From Marinisporobacter balticus (GTDB lineage Bacteria > Bacillota > Clostridia > Peptostreptococcales > Thermotaleaceae), in the NCBI RefSeq assembly GCF_004345705.1, contig NZ_SLWV01000007.1, forward strand, positions 1-64,000: 64,000 nucleotides of DNA, given 5' to 3'. The position numbers were made by a program, and so were the translations under genes. Numbering within the stretch: position 1 is the stretch's first letter; each line of letters opens with the position of its first letter. Below the pieces are notes generated by a model, which saw nothing but the letters and a program-made list of their open reading frames with translations, searched no databases and was not told the DNA's origin. This document shows, one piece after another, positions 27,292 to 36,285 of this stretch.

Positions 27292-27747
27292 TCAATCATT
27301 ATTAGAAACAAATAATTTATTAAATAAATCTTTTCTATATAACCAAAGGATCATACTTCTACCAAAACTAAATATTATAAAAGCAAACCATAGACCATGG
27401 TTTTTGAACTTGGGTATTGCAATAAAGTATGCAGCTAAAAATACTATTAGTGATATAATCATTGAATTTTTAATAGGTAGCGTGTATGTCGCTCCTGTAA
27501 AAATCCCGTAATATACAAGTCCAATACCAATAACAAAAGGAAATACTACAAGCCAAATGATATACTGATTAGATAGCTCTATAATATTTTCTAAATTTGT
27601 AAAAATAGAAACAAGATTTCCCAACAAAAACACTAGAAGCATTCGTGAGATGATACCTATTCCTAAAATAAAACCATACAGCTAGGAAATTAGTGTAGCA
27701 TATGCTACGCCTTCTACTGCTCCTAATTAGCACGGCTATTCTTTGAA
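27292..27747 (-). pseudogene. Decayed MATE-family transporter (C-terminal third only)
   Basis: The last 116 codons read as two or three membrane helices with GIGLVYYGIFTGATYTLPIKNSM, typical of the C-terminal half of MATE/DinF exporters. Upstream in the same frame comes LYGFILGIGIISRM, then an amber stop (27682-27684), then GAVEGVAYATLIS, the helix-7-like phrase of MATE proteins, and a frameshift near 27724 before RIAVLI. About 300 N-terminal residues are missing. The relic lies between the riboswitch terminator and the first intact permease gene, so it was probably the original first gene under cobalamin control. Confidence 0.75.
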
Positions 27748-27757
27748 TCTTAAAAAT

Positions 27758-27806
27758 CAAAAAAGCAAAGGCACGCTTCTACTGAAGCATGCCTTTGCTT
27801 TTTTGA
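27758..27806 (-). terminator. Riboswitch-controlled intrinsic terminator
   Basis: An 18-bp, nearly perfect stem (AAAGCAAAGGCATGCTTC / GAAGCGTGCCTTTGCTTT, one wobble) with loop AGTA followed by six Ts on the minus strand. It lies about 80 bases after the cobalamin aptamer and is the expected expression platform. The A run on the other side makes it usable in both directions. Confidence 0.85.
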
Positions 27807-27883
27807 TATTTCATTCTATATCATATTGTAATAGAAATCAAAAAAGCCTACAACCATCCCTCCGAAGTCGTTTCTTAATCCAT

Positions 27884-28030
27884 TTAAGGCAGGTTTCCTG
27901 GCTCACACTCATCCTACTTTTCACCTTCCCATCATCAAAGACAGTGGTATACGAATTTCGTCATGCTTACAGTAGCGGGGGCTGCAAAGGTCTTACACCT
28001 TTTTCCCTATTATCTCACTAGAGCACCTTA
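27884..28030 (-). promoter_or_regulatory. Cobalamin (AdoCbl) riboswitch aptamer
   Basis: On the minus strand the conserved blocks occur in order: AAGGTGC (outer stem), AGGGAA, GCAGCCCCCGCTACTGT, CCACTG, GGGAAGG, GATGAGTGTGAGCCAGG and AAACCTGCC, closing with CCTTA pairing to the first block. This is the B12-box pattern of class I cobalamin riboswitches. With the terminator at 27758-27806 it should shut off transcription of the downstream MATE relic and ABC importer when coenzyme B12 is abundant. Confidence 0.95.
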
Positions 28031-28158
28031 AATATCTTCTTAATTCAATTGTATTATTCATAAATACACATTTACATCCATAATACTATCAATCATTTCT
28101 TTATTTGTCAATATTTTTATGAAATGAAACTTTAAAGTATCAAGCTTGATTCTAATTT

Positions 28159-28187
28159 ACAGGAAAATATATCAATAATTTTCCTGT
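28159..28187 (-). terminator. Hairpin downstream of dnaJ-like gene
   Basis: ACAGGAAAAT / ATTTTCCTGT, a 10-bp perfect stem with 9-base loop but without a strong T run. It may mark the end of the dnaJ-like transcript. The gap 28031-28321 holds nothing else recognisable. Confidence 0.35.
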
Positions 28188-28321
28188 ATCGTATATATGG
28201 ACAAGCCAGGTGCACTTTTTATCACAATAATTATTGATGAACCCTAAAAATAAAAAAAGTCGCCTAACACATAATCAACCTTTTTTATGATACTCCATAC
28301 TGAAAGTACCTGAGATCTATT

Positions 28322-29233
28322 TTATTCATGTACTTCCATCAATTTTTTATATAAATCCATTTCTGCACTACTAAGTACAGTTGGATTCATTATACGCATA
28401 CGAATATATAAATCTCCTACGTTTCCTTTCATATCCTTGTATCCCTTTTTTGCAATTTTTATTTTTCCATCTGTTTGGATTCCTGCTGGAATTTTTACTT
28501 TGATTTTACCTGTTAAGGTTTGAATAATCTTCTCTGTTCCAAAAGCAGCCTCCCACGGCATAAGATCTATATTTTGATTTAAGTGAATGTCCTCTATTAT
28601 AAATATGTCATGGGGTTTGAATTTTACTTTTAGGTATAAGTCTCCGCCCATTTTCCCTTGTCCTGAAAGCTTTATTTTCTTTCCTTCTTCAATGCCAGAT
28701 GGAATTTTTACAGATATTTTCTTCATATCATTTGCCGTTTTTAAAGATACTTTCTTTTGGATTCCCTCAAAACCTTCCTCAATTGTAATATGAATCTCTG
28801 TTTCTACATCTTGACCTCTTTGCGTTGACCCACATCCACCGCATCCACTTTGTTTTTTCCCAAAGCCTCCACCAAAGAGATCTCCCATATCAAAACCACC
28901 GTTTCCAAAGATTGAATTAAAAAAATCGCTATAATCACCATTCCCACTGGTACGATAACCTCCTCCTCCAAATCCAAATTGAGAAGGATCAAAATCTGCA
29001 CCATTCGAGAAATCAGCACGACTGCCAAACTGATCATATTTTTTTCTCTTTTTTTCATCTCCTAATACTTCATAAGCCTCATTAATGGATTTAAATTTTT
29101 CTTCTGCATCCTTATTATTGGGGTTTGCATCAGGATGATATTTTTTAGCAAGCTTTCGATACGCCTTCTTTATTTCAGATTGATTCTCACTTTTATTTAC
29201 ACCTAAAATTTCATAATAGTCCTTATATTTCAT
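28322..29233 (-). CDS. DnaJ-like cochaperone (CbpA type, no zinc-finger domain)
   Basis: 303 residues. J domain 1-70 with the HPD tripeptide in [11 protein letters not shown], a Gly/Phe-rich linker (about 75-125), then the two C-terminal substrate-binding beta domains. The DnaJ zinc-finger domain with four CXXCXGXG repeats is absent, so it belongs to the CbpA group that stimulates DnaK ATPase. A short CGGCG element (about residue 130) in the linker is the only cysteine pair and is unusual. GAGGAGG precedes the ATG. No dnaK or grpE is adjacent. Confidence 0.9.
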   Translation of the reverse strand: MKYKDYYEILGVNKSENQSEIKKAYRKLAKKYHPDANPNNKDAEEKFKSINEAYEVLGDEKKRKKYDQFGSRADFSNGADFDPSQFGFGGGGYRTSGNGDYSDFFNSIFGNGGFDMGDLFGGGFGKKQSGCGGCGSTQRGQDVETEIHITIEEGFEGIQKKVSLKTANDMKKISVKIPSGIEEGKKIKLSGQGKMGGDLYLKVKFKPHDIFIIEDIHLNQNIDLMPWEAAFGTEKIIQTLTGKIKVKIPAGIQTDGKIKIAKKGYKDMKGNVGDLYIRMRIMNPTVLSSAEMDLYKKLMEVHE

Positions 29234-29430
29234 AGTATTTCCTCCTCTAATTTCTATATCTCTTTCATCCTATATATAATACTATTTTTATCATATATAT
29301 AAATAAAAATTTTAAATTTAATATTTAACCTGTTTATCTATAATATATAGTAAAAATCAATCCTTGAAAATATTTTTTTCTGCTGCAAATAAAGCAGCTA
29401 CTTCTATGTAATTATAAGTATAAATATATT

Positions 29431-29466
29431 AAAATACAACCCATCTTTTACAATAGGTTGTATTTC
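29431..29466 (-). terminator. Terminator of the sugar-acid operon
   Basis: AAATACAACC / GGTTGTATTT, a 10-bp stem with 14-base loop and T-rich end on the minus strand, about 45 bases beyond the stop of the last operon gene. Confidence 0.6.
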
Positions 29467-29509
29467 TTATACACGTAGTACTCTTGATTTTAAATTTAAA
29501 TTTTCTAAA

Positions 29510-29974
29510 TTAATCTTCCATCTTTACTTTTACCAATAATTTACGCACCTCTTGTATTTTATTATGCACCTTACAGCACGCTTTATGTGCATCATTAGGA
29601 TAAAATATTGCAGCCATACCAGGTTTCATATGAATAGAAACAGCTCCTAATTGATCCTTAAAATTTAATTTGTCATTTTTAGGATTATAATCACCTTCTC
29701 GTTCCATCTCATGTGCTTCATTGCAAAAAATAATTTCTTCTCCTTTAATAAGATATTGAATATCTATATAGTTATGATGGATTTCATATTTGCTTTCATC
29801 ATGCTCCCTTGTAAAATAAGTACTCATCACAACAAAAATATCATCCCCTACAACAGGGTGTTTCCCATCGACCATAGATGTCATGTCAATTTCTTCTAGA
29901 TATTCAATAGCAAGTTTCATATTGTTACTCATCGCTTTATAAGGAACTAAATTTTTCAAATCTCCGATAATCAT
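29510..29974 (-). CDS. YhcH/YjgK/YiaL family protein (DUF386)
   Basis: 154 residues with the family's cupin-like pattern: metal-binding YEIHHNYIDIQYLIKGEE and a later HMKPGMAAIFYPNDAHKACC with conserved histidines and a glutamate. YhcH proteins bind sugars and often sit in catabolic operons for sialic acid and other carbohydrates, where an anomerase-like or isomerase role is proposed but not settled. Here it is the last gene of the sigma-54 operon, 19 bases after the aldolase-family gene. Confidence 0.85.
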   Translation of the reverse strand: MIIGDLKNLVPYKAMSNNMKLAIEYLEEIDMTSMVDGKHPVVGDDIFVVMSTYFTREHDESKYEIHHNYIDIQYLIKGEEIIFCNEAHEMEREGDYNPKNDKLNFKDQLGAVSIHMKPGMAAIFYPNDAHKACCKVHNKIQEVRKLLVKVKMED

Positions 29975-29993
29975 TCTTAAAATCCCACCTTAT

Positions 29994-30887
29994 TTATTTT
30001 GCATATTGTGCATAATACTCTTTAATCGTATCTATAATTGCAATATCTGTTTCCTTAGAAATAATACCAAAAGGTTTTCTACAAGGGCCTACAGGCTGTC
30101 CGATTAAGTTTGCTGCTCTCTTTACGATAGAGTTTGGATTTCCGAATTTAAAGCAATCTCTAATAGGACGAATAGCATCTTGTGCTTCCTTCGCTTTTTC
30201 AAAGTTACCTTCAGACCAGTATTTATAAATACTTACCATGATTTCTGGCAATATGTTTGCAACTGCAGTAATCCCACCCTTACCCCCTGCCATCAATGTC
30301 CATAAAATTAACGAATCATTCCCAGATAATACAGAAAACGTATCCTTCTCTGTATTTTCAATATATCTTAAAATATTATCAAAATTTCCACCGCTATCTT
30401 TAATCCCAGCAATATTTTTATAATTTTTTGCCAGTTTTGATACAGTTTTGTAGTCTAGGTTATTTCCAGTTCTTGCAGGCATATTATATAGTACAATTGG
30501 AAGATCTACAGAATCTGCTAATGATGCATAGTGTTCATAAATTTCGTCTTGATTAATTGCCGCAAAGTATGGAGAAATAACAGAAAGTGCATCTATCCCT
30601 ATTTCTTTTGCTTTTTGTGAAAGTTCAATAGTATCTTTTGTTCCTACACATCCTGTGCCTGCATATACAGGTACACGCCCCTTTGTTTCCTCCACAAATA
30701 GTTCCATTACACGAATTTTTTCTTCCTTGCTTAATATATACGCTTCCCCATTTGTTCCGAGACAAAAAACTCCATTTGCACCTTTATTAATCTGTCTGTT
30801 TACTTGATTTCTTAACTCCACCTCATTAATAGATCCATCCTCAAACATGGGTGTGGCTATTGCAGGAATAATTCCACCTATATTCAT
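29994..30887 (-). CDS. DapA/NanA-family aldolase (dihydrodipicolinate synthase-like)
   Basis: 297 residues from the ATG at 30887 (AAGGAG 9 bases before; an in-frame codon 21 residues upstream has no ribosome site). The TIM-barrel family signatures are present: GVFCLGTNGEAYILSKEE, the tyrosine in VLYNMPARTGNNL and the Schiff-base lysine in IAGIKDSGGN. Members cleave or form 2-keto acids by aldol chemistry (DapA, N-acetylneuraminate lyase, KDG aldolase). No lysine-biosynthesis genes are near, and its place in a catabolic operon suggests a sugar-acid aldolase. Confidence 0.85.
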   Translation of the reverse strand: MNIGGIIPAIATPMFEDGSINEVELRNQVNRQINKGANGVFCLGTNGEAYILSKEEKIRVMELFVEETKGRVPVYAGTGCVGTKDTIELSQKAKEIGIDALSVISPYFAAINQDEIYEHYASLADSVDLPIVLYNMPARTGNNLDYKTVSKLAKNYKNIAGIKDSGGNFDNILRYIENTEKDTFSVLSGNDSLILWTLMAGGKGGITAVANILPEIMVSIYKYWSEGNFEKAKEAQDAIRPIRDCFKFGNPNSIVKRAANLIGQPVGPCRKPFGIISKETDIAIIDTIKEYYAQYAK

Positions 30888-30958
30888 AGTATTCACTCCT
30901 TCAATTATATAATATTTTTTTGCATCTCTTGTCTTTTCATTTCTATACAATGTTCTGT

Positions 30959-32890
30959 CTAAACCACGATTTTTTGATTGTCTTTACGAGACTTCATAAA
31001 CAACATAAATGCAACTACTGCACCAATACTCATTCCTATAACAGAAGTAACGCTTTCTGGAACAATGATTAGAATTGCTATAGCAAATAACAATGCTCTT
31101 TCCCAAATCTGGTCAATCGCAACAAACATATATCCTGCAACGCCTCCAGCAAGGAAAAATATTCCAATAGTCATAATAATTGTTGTTGTCACTGTTTGCG
31201 TTGCTGTACCCATCAGCAAAATTTCAGGTTGAAATACAAATATATAGGGTGTAATGAATGAAACAAACGCATAGGTAAAAGCAAGCCATCCCGTTTTCCA
31301 CGAGTTTGCCCCTGCGATCCCTGCGGCTGTAAAGGAAGCCAGACATACAGGCGGTGTAATCTGTGCAATAACCCCAAAGTAAAAAATAAACATATTTGCA
31401 GGTAATGCGGGAATTCCAAGTGCAATAATAGTAGGACAAAATAAAATGTTTGAAATCAAATATGCTGCCACAGTAGGTAGCGCCATACCAAGAAGCATAC
31501 ATCCAAGCATTGCAATTCCTAATGCAATAACAATGTTAGAACCACCAATAATTGTAATAATCTTTGTTAATTTATTTGCAACACCAGAACGTACAACGAT
31601 ACCAATCATGATTCCACAAGCTGAAGTTGGAATTGCAATTTGACCCGCTTGCCTAATACCATCTAATAATGCCTCCATAAAACGCCTACCATTCATACGG
31701 GTTTCAACAGAGAACATGCTCACAACAATGGCCAATGTTGTACCAAATAATGCAGAACGTGTTAGGGAAAATCCTTTGAAAATCATCCCCACAACTACAA
31801 AGATGGGTACTAATTGATATAATCTAGGAAGGATTGGTGCAGAAGTATATTTCACCTGCTCCTTCCCTCTATTCTCTAGCTTGCTCTTTTTCGCTAAAAA
31901 ATGTACGAGTAAGAATATAGATCCATAATACGCAAGTGCTGGAATTATGGCAGCAGTAGCAATTTTTGCATAGCTAACACCAATCATTTCTGCCATGATA
32001 AAGGCCCCAACACCCATAATCGGTGGCATAATTTGTCCACCAGTAGAAGCAATGGCTTCTATCGCACCTGCCTGTTCACGCGTATATCCTGCTTTTTTCA
32101 TAAGAGGTATGGTCATAACACCTGTAGTAGTTACGTTGGCAACTGCACTACCACTAATCATACCCATCAAGCCACTAGAAACTACAGAAGCCTTTGCAGG
32201 ACCTCCTGCAGTCTTATCACTTAATTTCATACCAAGGTCAATCAACACCTGTCCTCCACCACATTTAGAAAAAAATGCCCCAAAAAGTAGAAAGTAGAAA
32301 AGTGAGTTAACAGATGTAATTAGAGGTGTGCCCATAATACCATCTGTAGATAATGTAAGCATTTCTGCGAATTGTTTCCAGTTCATCCCACTATAACGTA
32401 GTGGTCCTGTTAATTTTTGACCAAGGAACGCATATACAATAAATATAGAAATAAAGATAAACAAATTCATACCAATCGTCCTACGTACTGCTTCCATAAT
32501 AATAACCAACATCCAAACAGAGCAAAGCAGATCGATCGAAAGCATTGGATCTACCATCATAACTCTGTATTGCAGACGCTCTAGGTTTGTAATAAAATAA
32601 ATAGCTGTTACAGCTGTACCTGCTAGAAGAAATAGATCATAAAGCCACGTCCATTTTTTACCTGTTATTTGTGCCATAGGTTTATATAGGAATGTAATGG
32701 ATAGTGCGAGACATAAATGCACTGGTGTTGAAACGATGGATGGTAAAGGCTTATACATACCAATATAGAGTTGAAAAAGTAAAAATGACACAGATAGGAC
32801 TGTAATCGCACTAAGACGCGTTTTGGAGATCTTAGGGTTTATCTCTTTCGGCTCTTGAACCTCTTCGTTTTTCTCTTCTATTTTACTCAT
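30959..32890 (-). CDS. TRAP transporter fused permease (4TM + 12TM), TAXI type
   Basis: 643 residues with about 16-18 membrane helices. The N-terminal part (about 25-170) corresponds to the small DctQ-like subunit and the rest to DctM, with the conserved stretches GPAKASVVSSGLMGMISGSAVANV and GGQIMPPIMGVGAFIMAEM. Fused permeases of this type work with TAXI-family binding proteins, one of which is encoded just upstream, and drive sodium- or proton-coupled uptake of organic acids. A hairpin at 32918-32958 separates the two genes. Confidence 0.92.
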   Translation of the reverse strand: MSKIEEKNEEVQEPKEINPKISKTRLSAITVLSVSFLLFQLYIGMYKPLPSIVSTPVHLCLALSITFLYKPMAQITGKKWTWLYDLFLLAGTAVTAIYFITNLERLQYRVMMVDPMLSIDLLCSVWMLVIIMEAVRRTIGMNLFIFISIFIVYAFLGQKLTGPLRYSGMNWKQFAEMLTLSTDGIMGTPLITSVNSLFYFLLFGAFFSKCGGGQVLIDLGMKLSDKTAGGPAKASVVSSGLMGMISGSAVANVTTTGVMTIPLMKKAGYTREQAGAIEAIASTGGQIMPPIMGVGAFIMAEMIGVSYAKIATAAIIPALAYYGSIFLLVHFLAKKSKLENRGKEQVKYTSAPILPRLYQLVPIFVVVGMIFKGFSLTRSALFGTTLAIVVSMFSVETRMNGRRFMEALLDGIRQAGQIAIPTSACGIMIGIVVRSGVANKLTKIITIIGGSNIVIALGIAMLGCMLLGMALPTVAAYLISNILFCPTIIALGIPALPANMFIFYFGVIAQITPPVCLASFTAAGIAGANSWKTGWLAFTYAFVSFITPYIFVFQPEILLMGTATQTVTTTIIMTIGIFFLAGGVAGYMFVAIDQIWERALLFAIAILIIVPESVTSVIGMSIGAVVAFMLFMKSRKDNQKIVV

Positions 32891-32917
32891 TTAAGCACCT
32901 CCTATCTTTATTATATA

Positions 32918-32958
32918 ATAGAGACCTCTAAAAAGCTTTTCACATCAAAGGTCTCTAT
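32918..32958 (-). promoter_or_regulatory. mRNA hairpin between TRAP receptor and permease genes
   Basis: ATAGAGACCT / AGGTCTCTAT, a 10-bp perfect stem with a 21-base loop and no T run. Its position suggests mRNA stabilisation that raises receptor over permease levels. Confidence 0.6.
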
Positions 32959-32996
32959 TAAAATTTAAATCCTCAATTAATTTATATCTATATTTT

Positions 32997-34052
32997 TCAC
33001 TTCATATATCCCATTTCTTTGAAATATTTTTCTGCACCTGGGTGAAGCGGTACATTCCCAACCTTTTCAGGCTTCCAGCATGTTTCTGGATCGAAAGGCT
33101 CAATAGATGCATATTGAGAAACTAGATAGTCTCTACTTTCACACATTCCCTTCGCAAGTGCATATGCTACATCATCAGGCATGTCTTTAGAAACAAAGAT
33201 ACAATCTGGTGTACCTGCATTGACAATCTCTTCTGTTTGACCTTTCCAAGAATTTGCAGCAATTGTGATTCTCTCAAAGCCTTGTGTAGCGAACCAATCA
33301 AGTGTTTCGTCGCTCCATTGAGTAAAGTGTACATCGCAAGTCATAGTAATTTCAGCCATTGTAGAAGATTGTACAGAAGTATGGTCAAGCATCATGTCTA
33401 GCTTACCATCTCTTACTAAAGCAGATAGGTCACCACCTCCGCCATGAATAACGTCTCCACCCCAGGACTTGATATCATCATACGTAACACCTAAGTGATT
33501 TAGTAACATTTCAACAACTTTTTCATCCATAGAACCTTTTGGACTACATCCAATTCTAATAGGCAGTTTCTTTTCAATAACTTCTTCAATCGTATCAACC
33601 CCATACTTATCGATAAAATCTTTCGTAATAAAGTTAACTGCAGATACAGAAGTTAAGCTACCCACTAAAGCTCTATATTCTTGTGTTGGCTCTTTACCCA
33701 ATGTACCTTCTTCATATGCCCACTTTGCAGGAGCACCATTGATAAAAGAAATATCTGCTAACCCATCTTTGAATAGATAAGGCGCACCCATACCACCTGG
33801 AGAGGTTGGTTGCACATCAACAAAAGATCCTTCTGGAAGAAAATCTACCCACAGTGTACCTAATCCAGCTGAAATCGTATAGTTAGATGTACCTACAGAA
33901 TGCGTTGAGAATAATAAATCTACACCTTTTTGTGAATCCTTTGAAACTTCTGTACTAGAAGTAACATTTTCACTACTACAAGCTGTTGTAAAAACCATTA
34001 ACAGTACTAACATTACAAGTACGATTGGTTTTGTTGCTTTAAATTTTCCCAT
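32997..34052 (-). CDS. TRAP transporter TAXI-family solute receptor (lipoprotein)
   Basis: 351 residues; signal peptide with lipobox FTTACSS, so it is membrane-anchored. The mature part shows TAXI-family features: LLFSTHSVGTSNYTISAGLGTLWVDF near the start and DISFINGAPAKWAYEG, with the two-lobe layout. It would capture a carboxylate and hand it to the fused permease. The start at 34052 follows GAGGAGG; an ATG five codons upstream overlaps that site. Confidence 0.88.
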   Translation of the reverse strand: MGKFKATKPIVLVMLVLLMVFTTACSSENVTSSTEVSKDSQKGVDLLFSTHSVGTSNYTISAGLGTLWVDFLPEGSFVDVQPTSPGGMGAPYLFKDGLADISFINGAPAKWAYEEGTLGKEPTQEYRALVGSLTSVSAVNFITKDFIDKYGVDTIEEVIEKKLPIRIGCSPKGSMDEKVVEMLLNHLGVTYDDIKSWGGDVIHGGGGDLSALVRDGKLDMMLDHTSVQSSTMAEITMTCDVHFTQWSDETLDWFATQGFERITIAANSWKGQTEEIVNAGTPDCIFVSKDMPDDVAYALAKGMCESRDYLVSQYASIEPFDPETCWKPEKVGNVPLHPGAEKYFKEMGYMK

Positions 34053-34074
34053 AAAAATCCTCCTCATAAATTAA

Positions 34075-35115
34075 TTATTTTTTATTTATTGCCAACTGAA
34101 CACCATATTCAATGGCATTTAATAAACTTATTTCATTTGCATGTCCTTGCCCTGCATATTCAAAAGCAGTTCCATGATCTACAGAGCTTCTAATGATAGG
34201 TAGACCTAAAGTAACATTTATCCCACTTATTGACGCCCACTTTTTAGCTTTCTTATCATATACAAAACCTACAACCTTTAAGGGAATATGTCCTTGATCA
34301 TGATACATAGCAACTACAATATCATACCATCCCCCCTGTGCTTTAGAAAAAATCGTATCTGGTGGAACAGGTCCATCTACATTGAGCCCTTCTTCTTGAG
34401 CCATTTTAATAGCAGGCTCAATTTCATTCTTCTCCTCTGTTCCGAAAATACCGTTTTCCCCTGAATGTGGATTTAATCCAGCTACACCTACCTTTGGATT
34501 TTCAATACCAAGACTTTTGCAAGCATCATGCGCAAGCTTAATCACATCATATACTCTTTGTTTTTTCACCCTATCACAAGCTTCTCTCAAAGATACATGG
34601 GTAGATACATGCACAACCCTCAAATCATCATGGGCAAGCATCATTGAATAATTACTTGTACCTGTTAACGCTGCATAAATTTCAGTATGTCCAGAATAAT
34701 GGTGTCCTGCAAGGTTGATCGCTTCTTTGTTTAATGCATTCGTAACAGTCACATCAATTTTTTTCTCCATAGCAAGCTCGATTACCGTTTTGACACATTG
34801 AAAAGCTGCCTCTCCTGCCATAACTGATACCTTCCCATATTCATGTTTACTCATATCCACTAAATCAAGGTGATAAACATCAATTACGCCATATTGGAAT
34901 TTTGCTTCTTTAACATCTGCAATCTTATGCAGTGTAATATCCTTTGCCCTTACTACTCTAATTGCATCCTCCATCATATTTATATCACCAACGACAATTG
35001 GATTGCATATTTCATATATATTTTTATTTTCCAGTGCTTTTATAGTCAGCTCAGGACCACAACCAGCAGGATCTCCCATTGTTATTCCTAAAACCGGTTT
35101 TTTCTTCACTTTCAT
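34075..35115 (-). CDS. pdxA2: PdxA-family dehydrogenase (4-phospho-threonate/erythronate type, PdxA2)
   Basis: 346 residues of the PdxA family: GITMGDPAGCGPELTIKAL at the N-terminus, substrate-binding TNALNKEAINLAGHHYSGHTEIYA, and the metal-binding VAMYHDQGHIPLKV. PdxA proper oxidises 4-phosphohydroxy-threonine for pyridoxal phosphate; PdxA2 versions, found next to DUF1537 kinases as here, oxidise and decarboxylate 4-phospho-D-threonate or erythronate to dihydroxyacetone phosphate. Context favours the catabolic role. The ATG is close to its ribosome site, so a GTG two codons in (35109) may be the real start. Confidence 0.85.
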   Translation of the reverse strand: MKVKKKPVLGITMGDPAGCGPELTIKALENKNIYEICNPIVVGDINMMEDAIRVVRAKDITLHKIADVKEAKFQYGVIDVYHLDLVDMSKHEYGKVSVMAGEAAFQCVKTVIELAMEKKIDVTVTNALNKEAINLAGHHYSGHTEIYAALTGTSNYSMMLAHDDLRVVHVSTHVSLREACDRVKKQRVYDVIKLAHDACKSLGIENPKVGVAGLNPHSGENGIFGTEEKNEIEPAIKMAQEEGLNVDGPVPPDTIFSKAQGGWYDIVVAMYHDQGHIPLKVVGFVYDKKAKKWASISGINVTLGLPIIRSSVDHGTAFEYAGQGHANEISLLNAIEYGVQLAINKK

Positions 35116-35130
35116 GACCTCCTAGTATTT

Positions 35131-36285
35131 TTACATTACTTTTCTATAGATTTCTCTAATATCCTCAAGGCTTAATTCTTTCATGTTATTAACTAATAAT
35201 CTTTGTTGCTCACTCCCTGCTTGCACAAGAAAATCAATATCCTCTCCCTTAACGCCAAACTGTTCTAATCTTGTAGGTATTTTCGTATATTTTACAATAT
35301 CTGCAATCTGCTCAATAATGTATTGCGCCTTTTGATCTATTGTTTTCCCTGTTATTTCAGGATTAACTACATCACAAATCATGGCTAATTTATCTGCACA
35401 AGCATCCTTGTTAAATGCCATTACATGAGAAAATAATATGGCATTCGAAACACCATGTGCAATGTGATATTTTCCTCCTAAAGGATATGAAAGTGCATGT
35501 ACTGCTGTTGTTCCTGATCCTGTAATTGCTACACCCCCATAAAATGCACCTAGTAACATATCTCCCTTTGCTTTTAAGTTATCCTCATCTTTATAAGCTT
35601 CTTTGATGCTTCCAAATATTAGTTTTGCTGATGCTAAAGCATATGTATCACTAAAAGGCGTGGCTTTTTTAGATGTGAAGCATTCCACAGCATGTGCTAA
35701 AGCATCTACACCTGTTGCTGCAACAATTTTTTTAGGTAACTTTGCAAGCAACGTAGCATCGAGTATTACATAATCTGGAATAAGCATATCATTGACAATA
35801 CCTTTTTTAGAACTTTCTTCTGGTATTGCGACGATCGCATTACAAGTTGCCTCTGATCCAGTTCCACAAGTGGTTGGAATCATTACAGATTTTATTTTTT
35901 TCTTTGCTAAAGAAGGTTCCTTTACCAAATCAAATACCGTGTACTCAGCGCCCATTAATACGGTTGCCAGCTTTGCAACATCCATTACACTGCCGCCTCC
36001 GATTGCAATAACTAAATCACCCTTTACATCCATCGTTTTTTTTATCACATTGTCTACATCATATACAGATGGTTCAGGCTTTAAATTATCAAAAATCTCA
36101 TAATCCACACCACAGTCTGTAAGCTTTTGTGTAGCCATATCACAAATTCCTGCTTCTCTTACACCCTTATCTGTAAAAACAATAACTTTTTTAGCATTTT
36201 CCTTCGTAATAACTTCCTTTAGTTTATCAATAGATCCCTCACCACCAAATATACAAGCAGGTATCTTAATTTGATAATTTTCCAT
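35131..36285 (-). CDS. Iron-containing alcohol dehydrogenase (group III)
   Basis: 384 residues. Nucleotide-binding GGGSVMDVAKLATVL and the FeADH motifs GVDALAHAVECF (Asp and His ligands) and HALSYPLGGKYHIAHG with two further histidines. All four metal ligands look present. The substrate could be the sugar acid itself, a hydroxy acid or an aldehyde made by the pathway. Lies between the kinase and PdxA-like genes: it starts 1 base after the kinase stop on its side and is 15 bases from the next gene, so it belongs to the same pathway. Confidence 0.9.
   Translation of the reverse strand: MENYQIKIPACIFGGEGSIDKLKEVITKENAKKVIVFTDKGVREAGICDMATQKLTDCGVDYEIFDNLKPEPSVYDVDNVIKKTMDVKGDLVIAIGGGSVMDVAKLATVLMGAEYTVFDLVKEPSLAKKKIKSVMIPTTCGTGSEATCNAIVAIPEESSKKGIVNDMLIPDYVILDATLLAKLPKKIVAATGVDALAHAVECFTSKKATPFSDTYALASAKLIFGSIKEAYKDEDNLKAKGDMLLGAFYGGVAITGSGTTAVHALSYPLGGKYHIAHGVSNAILFSHVMAFNKDACADKLAMICDVVNPEITGKTIDQKAQYIIEQIADIVKYTKIPTRLEQFGVKGEDIDFLVQAGSEQQRLLVNNMKELSLEDIREIYRKVM

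Noticed and set aside
30900..30950. Longer start for the DapA-family aldolase (21 extra residues)
   Set aside because: The extension lacks a ribosome site and falls in the intergenic gap; AAGGAG is placed for the ATG at 30887.
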